This document shows positions 1-11,765 of a DNA stretch of 64,000 bases, one piece after another. Origin of the DNA: Multifurca ochricompacta (taxonomy: Eukaryota > Basidiomycota > Agaricomycetes > Russulales > Russulaceae); NCBI GenBank assembly GCA_022496185.1, contig WTXG01000001.1, positions 2,170,001 through 2,234,000 on the forward strand, written 5' to 3'. The position numbers and the translations under genes were made by a program. Below the pieces are notes generated by a model. It worked only from the letters and a program-made list of their open reading frames with translations. It searched no databases and was not told the origin of the DNA. Position 1 is the stretch's first letter. The number at the start of each line of letters is the position of its first letter.

Positions 1-1877
1 TTTTCGACTCTGAAGCGGCCACCTTCTTACCGCACCGCGTCCTCACCGTATCCGAAGCTTCCGGCCTCATCATCGATGTGCAAGCGTACGACCCGTTAGA
101 GATCGAAGCCAATACCGCAAAGCTTTTTGTGAACTCTAATGTGATCGATTTACGGTCACAGACCGTGCTCCCAGGATTCGTCGATGCGCATGTCCACCGT
201 ACGTCTCGCGATATGACTGTCCCTCCACTTCGGCCCTTTCGATTGTGTTGTATTGAGTTATTGAATTGCTCCGCCCCACCCCCACCCCCAACCCCCCCTC
301 CTGTCTCCTTATCCACCCACCCTTCGCAGTTACTGCGGTAGAAACACCGGACACCCTGGCTGACGGTCCTGTCTGTCACTCAATGTAGTCTTCTTGCACC
401 CATACTCGGAGACCTCGTGGGAGGACCAACTTACCAAGGAGAGTCTAGCCGAACGCACCATTCGTGCTACAGTCCATGCGAAACGCACGCTTCTTGCAGG
501 TTTCACTACAGTACGGTGCGAGCCAATAGCCGCACTCGCACTGATCCACGTTCCCCTTACCGATTCTTCCAGAGACCTTGGGACTGAGGGGGCTGGTGAT
601 GCCGACATCGCATTGCGGAAAATGCTTTCAGGACCATCCCCTCTCATTCCGGGCCCGCGGTACTTCTGCGCCAACCGTGCCATCGTGTCCACAGGGAGTT
701 ACGGTACGTGCCCTCTTTCGACCTTCCATTCCCGGCTAGGACCACATATCTCATTCTTCATTTTGCGGGAAAAACCATCTCAAGTCGCCTAACTTGACCG
801 TTGATTGTTGTAGGACCCAAAGGTTCCTTGGTCTTGAACAAAGAGGGCATCGACGGGATCACTGGTGCTGAAGTCACTGATGGTGTGGAGGGGTGCAGGC
901 AGGCCGTGCGAAGGCAAATCGGTGCTGGTGCCGACTGGATAAAGGTATTTCTACACCGTCCATGGCCTTTGTATATCTCATTCCCCCGTTACTCACCCCC
1001 CCTGGGAAATAGATATATGCTGGCAAGTTCTAGCGGGTAGTCGCGCATTAATCTTCCGCTGAACAAAGCACTCCTTCATCTTCTTTAGATTATCGTATCC
1101 GCTCGCGCGTGGCGCCGACGTCGTTCGTGACCGCGAGAACGTCCATGTCTACATTTTCTCTAGAAGAGATCAAGGTCATGGTTGATACCGCCCACCGTGC
1201 TGGGGTCAAGGTAGCCGTGCATACCCAAGACAAGGAGACCATAAACACGATCTTGACCTCCCCAGAACTTGAAGGCTTCCGCGTGGACTCTCTCGAGCAT
1301 GGCATCAACTTTGAGCAGCCACATGATGCTGACCGCCGGCGTTGGGATGTGGCACCCGCCAGCTCCGCGAAGCCGGTCATATGGGTACCAACTTTATCTG
1401 CGTTTTATACGTCGGGACGGTACGAAGGCGGTCCGTGGGCGAGCTTGGTCAATGCGTTCAGAGCCGCGTTACGAGACGGCTTCGAGGACATTGCGTGCGG
1501 CGGCGATACAGGCGTTTTTGCGCACGGAGACAATGCACTCGAGCTCTGCCTCATGGTGGCACTTGGCGCAAGTCCCGTCCAAGTGCTCCGCTGGGCTACC
1601 TTTGGCGGTTGGCGTTGTGTACGTTCGATGGATTGGGAGGGTAAGGCCGGTCTAGATCGCCTTACTCGTGTGCATGAGCTGCGCGAAGATGCGCGTGTTG
1701 TCGGCGACAATGAAGTCCCATTCGGCGTGTTGAAGGCGGGCTTCGCTGCAGATATATTGCGACGAGCGGAGACCTCCAGAAATATTTCAACTCTGCGGTT
1801 CATAAAAAGAATATCATTTTGTGATGAAAGGCGGACGCATCTACAAGCTTAATGGCCAAGAAGTTCCTGTATTATAA
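1..1877 (+). CDS. Metal-dependent amidohydrolase (imidazolonepropionase/prolidase-like), 5' end outside window
   Basis: Encodes a hydrolase of the amidohydrolase superfamily, which uses one or two metal ions in a TIM barrel to cleave amide or ring C-N bonds; the substrate cannot be told. Seen: the beta-strand-1 metal motif LPGFVDAHVH near 170-198, then GFTTVRDLGTEG (about 500-595), GADWIK (about 925-944), a His-containing VAVHTQ (about 1210) and the barrel-end motif CGGDTG (about 1498). Exons by splice signals: ..198, 389-515, 573-703, 814-944, a 10-nt exon 1013-1022, and 1089 onward. The intron 1023-1088 starts with GCAAGT. Near 1753 and 1820 the reading frame slips by one base; allowing for both, the protein ends VMKGGR...VPVL with TAA at 1875-1877, matching the family C-terminus. 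The first exon is open at the window edge. Confidence 0.85.
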
Positions 1878-2095
1878 GGTTAATCTATGTTGCACTTGAC
1901 TGTCTACGAAGTGACATGGACATCCCAACTTTATCTTCAACATTTTCAAAGTTTCTGCACAACGGCGAGATATACACAGGTGCAGCAAATGCATTCATAT
2001 CATTATCAGATACTCTACATTCAAGACTAGTCGACAAAGAAGATACAGGAATGGAACTCAGACTCAGTCGCGGACAAAGCAGGCAAGCGGCCCAA

Positions 2096-2620
<525 letters not shown>

Positions 2621-2833
2621 GTTTGTTAAATTAGTATTAAGTGGGGATTGGTGATGGTGATGATGGTATGAAAGAGAGTGTAGTTGACCCGAAACGAGAG
2701 TCGCGTTGATTGTTTAAGTTTCGATTGAGAGTCCGCCTTTCAGATCACGTGATGTCGTGTTCCTCTCCTCCCCTTTCCTCTCCCCTCAACTCTTACGCGA
2801 CGGCGTGATTCCCGTGCCCGTGCCCTGCACACA
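2621..2833. promoter_or_regulatory. Shared promoter of histone H4 and RIB7
   Basis: 213 bp separate the divergent start codons of H4 and RIB7. It contains the 8-bp palindrome TCACGTGA at 2745-2752, an E-box core of the kind bound by bHLH factors. A run of CT-rich sequence follows on the RIB7 side (about 2755-2795), as is common upstream of fungal transcription starts. Which gene the E-box serves cannot be read from sequence. Confidence 0.5.
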
Positions 2834-3885
2834 ATGTCGGTTCTTCCTCCTGCACTTTTAGCCTCTGTCCTTGGTACCCTGCCAGCTGATGTGCGGCCGG
2901 GTACAGCACCGCTTACACATCTCGTGTCCCCCGACAGCACGCGTCCGTATGTTACCCTCACCTTTGCACAGTCGATCGATGCAAAAATTGCGGGCGCCGG
3001 CGGGAAACAACTTATTCTTAGTGGCGAGGAAAGCATGAAGATGACTCATTGGTACTCAAACTCAACCCGCTATCATACCCGCCCCTGACGCGCGAGGCTA
3101 ATCCTTCGCAAGACAGGATGCGGACCATGCACGACGGCATTTTAATTGGTATCGGTACGGCCATGAACGATAATCCTCAGTTAAACGGTGCGTATACTAC
3201 TGCTCTTTCCGCGTGCTGTGCATACAGTAATTAATGATCTGTTTTGACAGTCCGTCATCTCCCATTTCCGGTGCAGAACACGCACTTTCAGCACTACCAT
3301 CACCCACGTCCTCTTATTCTTGACCCACATCTGCGACTTTCACCAACGTGTAAACTCGTTATCAATGCGGCTAAGAGTGCTGGTGTTGCACCTTGGGTCA
3401 TCTCCGCGCGTCCGCCGAAGATCGATGGATTCTTTGCAAACGAAGATGACGGGGAAAGGCTACAACAATGGGAGGCCCGTCGTGATGTACTCCAAGCTGC
3501 CGGGGTAACAGTGATCCTTGTGGAACCGGAGACCATTCGTCCGTCTTCTCTTTCTTTAAAAAGTTTGCGACACAGCCGACATCAGACAGATCCTGACCTT
3601 CCCCCAGTGACATTGAACCTTCCCCTTCCAGCCGTTCTGCGCACACTTCGGGAGAAAGGTATCCGTTCGATCATGGTCGAAGGTGGTGCCCGTGTCATCC
3701 AGTCATTCCTCTCTACAGCTTCTGGGCGCCTTGTCGACGCACTGATTGTGACCACGGCCCCCGTACTGGTTGGCCGCGATGGTATAGGATATGGAGATGG
3801 CTTGGGACAAGTTTCGGGTACAAGATACCTTACCACAGAGTTGCTGGGTCGAGACACAGTAGTCGGATTGAAGTTCGCACAATGA
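2834..3885 (+). CDS. RIB7: 2,5-diamino-6-ribosylamino-pyrimidinone 5'-phosphate reductase (riboflavin synthesis)
   Basis: Catalyses the NADPH-dependent reduction of the ribosylamino group to ribitylamino in fungal riboflavin biosynthesis. Three exons, 2834-3051, 3117-3187 and 3251-3885, total 924 nt and give an uninterrupted 307-aa protein. Visible RibD_C landmarks are TLTFAQSIDAKIAG, LSGEESMKMTHW, MRTMHDGILIGIGTAMND with PQLNVRHLP, then PRPLILDPHLRLSP, and near the C-terminus the IMVEGGARVIQSFL and PVLVGRDGIGYGDG nucleotide-binding segments. Introns are 65 and 63 nt, GT-AG. The start is the first ATG after the CT-rich stretch and gives the expected short leader. Length fits the stand-alone fungal reductase rather than the bifunctional bacterial RibD. 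It shares a promoter with H4. Confidence 0.95.
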
Positions 3886-4526
3886 ATTTCCAGGCCGGGT
3901 GACAAAGTTTATCGTCTCATTTTACCGATCAGGTCTTGAATGCAATCTCAATCTAAAGTCAAAGAGCGGGATCTTCAGCTGAATTGGCTAAACGTCGTCG
4001 CGTGCCAGAGCGCTTGACGCTTCCTCTTCACCATTCGATACAGATTGGCAACATACCACATTGACACAGTGTGGTTGGTGATTCCTTTCGATCACCCGGT
4101 GGTTGATCTGAATGCACGAATGCACGCAAGAGAAGTTGCGAACTCCTTACTTAGGGGGATACATTACAGACATTCTATTCTATGAATTTGAATAGATAAC
4201 GCCCCTCAGTCATACCCCCCTCATGATCGATTGCAACGATTGTGGAGCGCCTTATGGCCAAGGGGTGAAGCTGGGCTCCACAACCCTACGGGGGGGGGTC
4301 GGCAGATGCAGCGATGAATTCCCGTGGAGTAGGAGCAATTTGATAAGGTGAAATAGTCCGCAGCGCATCACGGTCAAATAAAGCCCAGGGTGGTATGCAT
4401 GATGCCCTTCTGGAGTGCAAGACAGAGTGGTGGGGAATGGTGGGGACCTGTACATATCAGTCACCCAACTGAAACGTGAGCAAAAACCATTTGAAAAACG
4501 AACCGCTTGAGTCTCGACGTTAACCA
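3886..4526. other. Intergenic, convergent 3' ends
   Basis: About 640 bp between the converging RIB7 and p15 genes. It holds a 9-base G run near 4290 and no open frame with recognisable protein content. I see no RNA gene here; it probably carries both 3' untranslated regions. Confidence 0.5.
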
Positions 4527-5101
4527 TCAACCAACAAAGCGCATTGTATCGGCAATGATGTAGTATTTTGCTACCTCACCAACCTTGGTAGGTGAGGTAG
4601 TGTCAGGAACAAGCATGAAGGTCTGGCTGAATACCCGTGGGTGGCCCTCAATGTTTTTCTTGTGAGTCGAGGGAGGGTTTGCACTAGGGCCGCCACCGTG
4701 TGTGACATTTCCAGATACAGTGATTAGGAGAGATGGTGGCTGGCTGCCTAACTCAGCAGTGAGTGGTCTCGCAGTAGGTAGTGCAGAGTTGCGATGAACT
4801 TCACCTGGGATAGGGTGGCAGTCAAAGGATTGCACCTCGTGTTGGGTTTTTGGCATTTTAGAGATGAGATCGCGAACGCCTTGTGAGCCTTCAAAAGGTT
4901 TCCGTTCCAACTCACGGCAGAGTTGGAACGATAGAAATTGGTAAATCATCCATGCGCGTTGGGGAGTCGTAGGCAGAGTAGTAAAGACGAGTGAAATGAT
5001 CCGCGGCGCGGGTTGCAATCTCGACGCTACCCGATACCGTTTCAGTAACATTATCGTGAGGTATGTATAACTACATACTCTTCTTTAGTGAGGTGGGCCA
5101 T
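4527..5101 (-). CDS. NTF2-related mRNA export cofactor (p15/NXT type)
   Basis: Small NTF2-fold protein that pairs with the Mex67/NXF1 export receptor at the nuclear pore. Exon 1 is 5079-5101 (starts MAHLTKE), intron 5027-5078, exon 2 4805-5026, intron 4748-4804 and exon 3 4527-4747. Matching family segments are HFTRLYYSAYDSPTR, FYRSNSAVSWNG, KPFEGS, HEVQSFDCHPIPG, SQPPSLLITVSGNVTHGGG and VFSQTFMLVPD, ending AKYYIIADTMRFVG. Between SPTR and FYR, and again between WNG and KPF, the frame slips by one base (about 4955-4965 and 4905-4910, beside AATTT and GGAAACC), so either two bases are missing from the sequence or the copy is damaged. The 57-nt intron 4748-4804 keeps the frame open if retained. 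I favour a working gene. Confidence 0.85.
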
Positions 5102-5237
5102 GTATAGAAGGGAAGAGAGTAGAGGTAGAGTAGAGGTAGAGTAGAAAACAGATCAACTCGACTCGACTCTCAAGCAAGTCACGTGGTTCACCCAGTCACC
5201 CTCTTCCCCTCCTTCCGACCGGTCGGAAGCCGAAGAC
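5102..5237. promoter_or_regulatory. Shared promoter of p15 and ISC1 with E-box and 16-bp palindrome
   Basis: 136 bp between divergent starts. A CACGTG E-box lies at 5180-5185. A perfect 16-bp palindrome, TTCCGACCGGTCGGAA, lies at 5213-5228, nine bases before the ISC1 start codon; it contains CCG and CGG half-sites six bases apart, the kind of triplet pair read by Zn2Cys6 factors. A short direct repeat of AGAGTAGAGGT-type units lies at about 5115-5143. Confidence 0.55.
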
Positions 5238-6856
5238 ATGTCTTCTTCCGCTGAGACACGCATTAGCATATTCTCTCTCAACTGTTGGCAAGTACAGCTT
5301 CACATAGAGTATATTTTAAACGCTAACACTTGCTAAGGGGCCTCAAGTATGTTTCCAAGCACAGGTCAGAACGCATTCAGGCCATTACCCGATTCCTCGA
5401 AAATTCCTGCTTCGACATTGTAGCTCTCCAAGAGCTTTGGGTATATGCGGATTATGAGATCATTGTGTCCCGCCTTTCAACGTCTCTGCCTTTCTCGAAA
5501 TTCTTCTACAGGTGCATAACAGCATAAACACTGCCTTTCATCTCCACTCTAACTGTTTTCGGTCACAGCGGTGCTCTCGGAGCAGGTCTAGCAATATTCT
5601 CGAGGTTTCCAATAGTTGCGGCGACTATACATCCGTATTCTTTAAACGGGTCTCCTCTCGATGTCATCGCCGGGGACTGGTTCGTTGGCAAGGCCGCTGC
5701 CAGCGTCCTCATCACACACCCAACTCTCGGTCAAGTTCAGGTATTCAATACTCATGTACGTATGAAACCTCTCATGGCAGGAACAAATTTACCAAACGGC
5801 AATTAGCTTTTCGCTAAAGGCGGTGAAGGAGGACCGGAACACCATCGTGCCCACAGATTGGTGAATGCTTGGGAATTCGCCAAACTTGCCAAGCAAGCCG
5901 CTGAGCTCGGCCGCTACGTGATAGCTGTAGGAACTTCCGACCTCCATGTTTGAGTATTCTGACGGCGGACTGACTTAGGCTGGGGATTTTAACAGCATCC
6001 CCACGACGCTCCCGATGACGGTCATCCGCGACCATGCTTCCCTGTCCGACGCTTGGGAGGCAACCCACCCTTTGCCTTCATCCTTAGTCTCCGCACCGAC
6101 CTCTATCTTATACCATCTCCTTCTCAAGCTATCGAGATGTATGGTGTTACGGCTGACTCGCCACTAAACACCTACTCTGCTGGCAAACGCTTAGACGTTC
6201 ATGCACGTGCATCGCGAGGAAAGCGCCTCGACTATATCCTTTTCCGCAACCCTGCGCCTCCCTTAGCCCCAGCTGGGCCATTACCCACACTCAATGCGGT
6301 TGACGCACATGTCCTTCTCACAGACCCGATCCCGGGGCTACCTTTTTCCTACTCGGACCACTTCGGAATCTCAGCAACGTTGCAAATCAAGTACCCCCGT
6401 CAATGGGTCGACATTACGAAGATTGATAACAAGCTTCGCACGGCACAGAAGCAGACACCGCCCACTATATCTGCTCTGTCTACACACGCCCCGGTCCAGA
6501 TCTCTGCGAGGCTCGCCGCGGCGGACACAAGCGCCGTTCTAAGCGCTCTAACGGCGTGCCATAGCTTTGCTCGCGCACGTGCAAAACGCCATTTGCATAT
6601 CTTTGAGCTGAGCGTTGGGACGCTTGTCTCTCTAATAGCTAGTGCTAGGTGGTTCCCACCTGAAGCATTGCCGTTTGTGATGCTAGGGGGTGCAGTTGCC
6701 ACTTGGCTAGGCACGACCATGTTCTACGTCGGCTTCGTCTATGGACGTTGGGAGGTCAACGCACTCATGAACGTGATTGAGGAACTTGAACTCTATCGGA
6801 AGAGTGTCGAGGACGTGGCAACAACTGGCGAGTTAGATGCAATTATTAAACCGTAG
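5238..6856 (+). CDS. ISC1: Neutral sphingomyelinase / inositol phosphosphingolipid phospholipase C
   Basis: Cleaves inositol phosphosphingolipids or sphingomyelin to ceramide, acting at ER or mitochondrial membranes. Exons: 5238-5287, 5338-5511, 5569-5755, 5807-5926 and 5979-6856. Endonuclease/exonuclease/phosphatase-fold landmarks: FSLNCWGLKYVSKHR, the Mg-binding Glu in IVALQELWV, VFNTH, the catalytic AGDFNSIP, KRLDYILF and the terminal SDHFGISATL. Two hydrophobic helices follow (about 6600-6740), as in fungal ISC1. The first intron has a GC donor (GCAAGT at 5288); using the nearby GT instead loses the WGLKY frame. Between about 6060 and 6130 the frame slips by one base, so the conserved middle and the C-terminal half sit in different frames. 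N-terminal reading is MSSSAETRISIFSLN. Confidence 0.92.
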
Positions 6857-9390
6857 GTGCCGACAGTGACAGTAGTGTACACAAGGTATCGCATACCCTG
6901 AGGATTCTGGATTATTGTTTATTTCTCTCATCGTGTCTATTAATGTCATATATTTATTTATGAGTTGATTTTGCATCTGCTGAGACACCGATTTTCAGTC
7001 CTTTGATGGATCTCGTCTATTTGACCAGACCAACGTTCATCACCTTCAGGTATGGTGAATCACCTTTCCACCTTTCCTTTTCTGTGTCACGCTCACAATC
7101 CACTCCAAACAGACACTACTCCTAACCTGCTCACCGTCCCTCACCCTCAGCAGCAGACATACACACGAGTTTGGAAATATCGTGACGCTTACGACAAACT
7201 CACTTGTGGAGTGGCTTTGCCGTCCACATCGCTCCACCGGTGGAAGACAGTCGCGGCGGTGACGGCTTCGCCGTTTTCGTGGTTGGGTTTTACGCCAAAC
7301 GAAAATTGACACCACGGTTGTTGAGCTTTGCTATCGTGGGCGGACAATAGATGCGGATTGCGCGACTGGGGGGGTCTTTGATCTCAGTCTCAGCTCAGTC
7401 AAGTCAAACCAACCCATTTTTCTCCGAGACCCTTCGCACACATCCTATCACTTTCCGCCCCGGGGAGTGAAACTGTCGCAAGGCGGATATAAAAAAAAAA
7501 CCGGAACGAACGGAAAAAGTCGTAGCTTCATCATGATCATCTTATCCGGAGTTGTGCTAGTCAGTGATAACTAACACGAAGCACCCCTATTGACTTGTTC
7601 GGTGTACACTTTCATTCCTGCCCTGGCGCCCGCAGTGATACCTGTTTCTGTTCTCGGACATGCACACGTTCTCCAATCATCCAATCTTGCACTTTATCTT
7701 TATCTCAAATGGGAGCAACCCGTTAGCTCTGCGAAACTCTGCGGAACTCGGAGGGAACTCAATGAGATGAAGGTGGGAATGAGGTGCCTCATAGGCAAGA
7801 AAAGAAAGGGTGGGTACACTACCAAACAGATTGAACCGGCGAATGTCTACGATGTCTACGATACTGACAGCACGCTGGTCCCATCAGTGATGAGAGAGTG
7901 GGGCGCCTAATTCCGCGTAATGCGACTGTACTTTGGAGGAAGGCATGATGCCTTGTGGTAACTTTCCACCGGTTTCCTCGGACTGGTGTACTGCAAAGGG
8001 GAATCTCAACTGGACAAAACATTCTGTTCAGAATCAGCCCAATGTCTCCGAATGAAACATACGATCACGGGTCGTCCTTATATCAATTTCTACTTGCCGT
8101 GCTCCACAAAGACGCTGCATGCGGAGATTCTCGGAGTATTATACGAAGGGGTGAGGGGAGGGAGGAGGGGAATTGATCACACCTTTGTGTTCTTAGTGTT
8201 TAGTATGGGATGGGGCAATCAAAGATCAAGGAATTATAGCAACCGCATCTGTAAAATGAAACGGCCCTATCCTCTTGAGGGAGGGAAAAGGCCTCAAAGC
8301 GGCTTTTCTCGTCTTGCGTTCCTCCGTCGTTCTTCTCCACACCTCACTAAAACCAGAACTTGTCCCACCCGTTCTGGGACACTCGCGATGACCAGGTTGT
8401 TTGCTCCTTGTGGCGGAGTCTAGATTCCCCAAAGACGATGAGCCACACCTGCACCTCATGGGCCATACCCTGGGTATGCTGATGACCACACACCCCGCGG
8501 ACACGACGTAATCCCCCCTCCCCACCGCAATAGAGCAAATATTCCTTTGCGGTCCGTGCCTAGGAACAGTTTTCCTCCTCAGAGGCTCATGGACGGTTTT
8601 AGATTCTGTGTCAGAATCACACGACTCGAAAAAAAAAAAAGCATAACGCACCGAAGGATGACAGTTCGTACACCGTTTAAACCTATTCAAGACAGGACCC
8701 AGACACGTGTTGTGGGGCAGGTTAGACAAATGATAGGCGATTCCACCGGGGAACGATTGTCTTTAATGGCGCGTGGCAATTTCCTTTTTTTTTTTGGTTT
8801 TGTAGATTTGCTAGAATTTGTGGGTCCCCCGCTTGAGCACATGTACACCCACCAACTTCTAGGGAGAATAGTCGAATTCGAATAATTGCCATTGGTCATT
8901 CATCTACGGCCGTAGGCGCAGGAATCTCATATCAGATACATACCGTCCCCCTCCGCCACCCACCACATTGTTCAGGATTTGCCACAGCAACGACAATGAT
9001 CACCGTGGCAATTCTTCCAACTTGAGGGAAAACGGCGCAAATGCGCGCGACTTGGGGACGGTGGCCTTGTTCTAGTTGGGTGCTGTGCTTTTTGATAGAT
9101 GAGACGGAACCGTTGCGACCCCCCCCCCCCACCCCCACCGGCTTTTCGATGTGGGCGCAATTCGTTGTTTTCTGATGGATGGAAAAGTGCGAACGAAGGT
9201 GCGGTGATTGGGCGCATTGAAACACAACAAGATTAATGTACACGCGACTGCGCCTCCCCCCCTCCGGAGGGGGGGGGGGGGTTGAGTATAACACATTGGC
9301 TCATGGCTGTAGACGTCGGCTGGCGTGGGATGCGCGATTCCTTGGAAGCAGCAACCGGTGATTGTGAGGGCAATCTTTGGGGGGGGAGGG

Positions 9391-9411
9391 GGCGGCGGCG
9401 GCGGCGGCGGC
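9391..9411. repeat. (GGC)7 trinucleotide repeat
   Basis: Seven GGC units follow a G-rich tract (about 9379-9390). It lies in the gene-poor region and is not part of a supported coding frame. On either strand such a tract can form G-quadruplex or hairpin structure. Confidence 0.9.
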
Positions 9412-11284
9412 TACATGTCCCCGATGGGAAAGGACGACCCCAACGAATGGCAAAAAGGTCCATGGGAGACAAGTTTAGATGCATCATGACGTCGCCGAGT
9501 TGGAAAAAAGCCGCTAGGGTCCTTCCCCACATGGGAAGGAGAGAGTTGGGCGTCCGAGGTCAAAGGTTTTCGACAGCTGGTCTCCAGGTGCGAACCGCGA
9601 AGATTCCGTAAAATCAACGTCACCCATTCGGTCATCTCTTGGCGCTGTGTACATACCCGCCGTCAGGCGCATCAGAGGTCGAAATTTTCTTGCGTTGTCC
9701 AAATTTTCTTCATTTACCAATTGTGCGACAGACGACATGGATGAAGGGGGGGGAGGGGGCGTACAAACATACACTCGCATGAAAATCCCACGCAGACCCG
9801 AAGCGAATACTGGCTGGCAATGAAATGATGGATGAAATCATATGTTTTCCTCAATAATAGAATATATGAACAAATGGCGATCTGTGAGTAGGACGTAATA
9901 TTACGGCGACGGTCGGCGTTCCTACCGCGTAAGCAGTCATGAGTAGCCTTCGCTTGTTGCTGTAAGGCTCTTCAAGACGCGCTATGTTTTGTACGTGTAC
10001 ATCTGGCTGGCTATAAGTCGCCTCCGAAAGTACCCCACAGGCGGCGAGAAATATTGAGGGAGCCAATTGTACGGGTGACACACGACCACCACGGTCACAT
10101 CTTTGAATGAATGACGTCGCAATTTGTGGTGGGTCATACCTTCTAAAAGGGCCTTTTCGTAGCTTTTTTATTTCCACGGGAACCCGTCATGGTCGAGCTA
10201 AATCAGCTTTACGAGACAGGAAACACCTTTGTGAGGCGAGGCAGAGGACAGACGCGCCACGCTTATCACAAAATAGCAAACATATTTCGGTTTCGATTAT
10301 CAGCAGCGGCAAGACAAGCGCCCTAATAAATAAAAAAAGAGCCGCACGCAATCATTAACAATCAGATCAGGAGAGAGGAACGCCACTACCGCGCTTAACC
10401 AAAACAAACTGATTCTGAATTAAACATCATTAAGGACACTATAATTGATCGGCCGTTGTTGTACAACCTACCGAATATCGTGTAATGGATGGATGTATGG
10501 AGAGTGCGCAGCTCTGGCGCCGTCGCCAACATCCTCAGCGCTGGGGCTAGAATTAGAATAAAAGAGGCGTCGACGTCATCGTGCCAAGGCGGACGCAACC
10601 CCCCCCCGTGATCAGTCGGTGTGGTCGGTGAATAACCAGCTCAAGAGTTCGGATTACCACAGACGGGCGCGCACCAGTCAACAAATAGCTTGGAAGTCGT
10701 ATACCATAAGTGCCACTCGCTTAGCAAGTTTGGTCAGCTGGCTTGAGGTGACCGGTTAAACCGATGACCGCCAGTCATGATGACATGACGCGACTCGACG
10801 TGCCATCCGTATATTTTGAAGCGGAGCACGGCGGCGAGTAGTGAGTTCACTTGACAGCGTCCTAACCACCGCCCTAACCACCGCCAGCTTAGCGCTTAGC
10901 ACTAAATTCGTGTCGTGTCGCGTCGTGTTCAGGTCACCGGATGATGGCATGGGCCTGTTGCACTAATTTATAAAAATAAAAGAGAGCCTGGACCGTAGAC
11001 GGAAAAGGCCCAAGTTGTTGAAAGATCTGCGCGTCTGAATGAATGAATGAATGCGTCATCGTCATCGTCATCTTCATTTATCATCGCGTCCCCCTTCCCC
11101 TCTTCGATCGCGGGGGCTCGTCTGGGGAAAATTGCCGCATTATGAGCACTTGAGCAATTTCCATTCAATCAAAAAAGTAAACGAAATTTCATTTTTTTTG
11201 GCTAGCGAGAACAAGCACATGGACACGGAGAAAAACATGCACATTGCCAAGCGACGATCTAGCGACCCAACGCGAATTGAGGCC

Positions 11285-11319
11285 GGAGCTAGAGCTAGAG
11301 CCAGAGCCGGAGCCAGAGA
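11285..11319. repeat. Hexamer repeat of GAGCTA/GAGCCA/GAGCCG type
   Basis: About six units of a degenerate 6-mer in the gene-poor region. It creates an artificial Arg/Ala or Glu/Pro-rich reading frame, which explains the open frames here. A similar AGAGCT unit recurs at about 57078-57098, upstream of SYO1. Confidence 0.8.
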
Positions 11320-11677
11320 ACCCGCGAGGCCACCGCAGACATGAAGTTTCTAAGGGAAACAAACGAAATCGCGAACAACACACGACACGACAAGTCTGGC
11401 CGCGTTTCGTAAAGTTAAGCACGCCCAAAATGCATTTTACAATAGAATATTCCTGGCATAGAAATGAGCATGCACTAGCACTAGTAGATCTTACAGCAGT
11501 CTGCCAAAGGACAGCGGCTCAAACGTGCACCATGTATGACACAAAGCAAAGCTCAGGCTCAGCTCACCCAGGGTAATGGAGAGTAACGGAGACGAGAGAC
11601 TTGACGGATACGAGAGGAGACAAGATACAGATACTTCCTAGTTCTCCAGGCTCCAAGCTGGCAGGTCAACAGCACAA

Positions 11678-11765
11678 TCAGTCACAGTCACAGTCACAGT
11701 TACATTTTTAGTTTTAGTTTTATTTTTATTTTTATCTTTTACTTTTTAGTTTTATCTTTATTTCT
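11678..11765. repeat. (CAGTCA)n followed by a T-rich TTTTA-type tract
   Basis: About four units of CACAGT are followed directly by a roughly 60-base run made of TTTTA and TTTTTA words. No gene reads through it. The T-rich strand resembles a fungal promoter or terminator tract, but no transcript can be assigned. Confidence 0.7.

Noticed and set aside
11244..11576. 110-aa frame with Glu/Pro-rich repeats (ELELEPEPEPE)
   Set aside because: The repeat comes from a GAGCTA/GAGCCA microsatellite; the rest shows no protein-like pattern.
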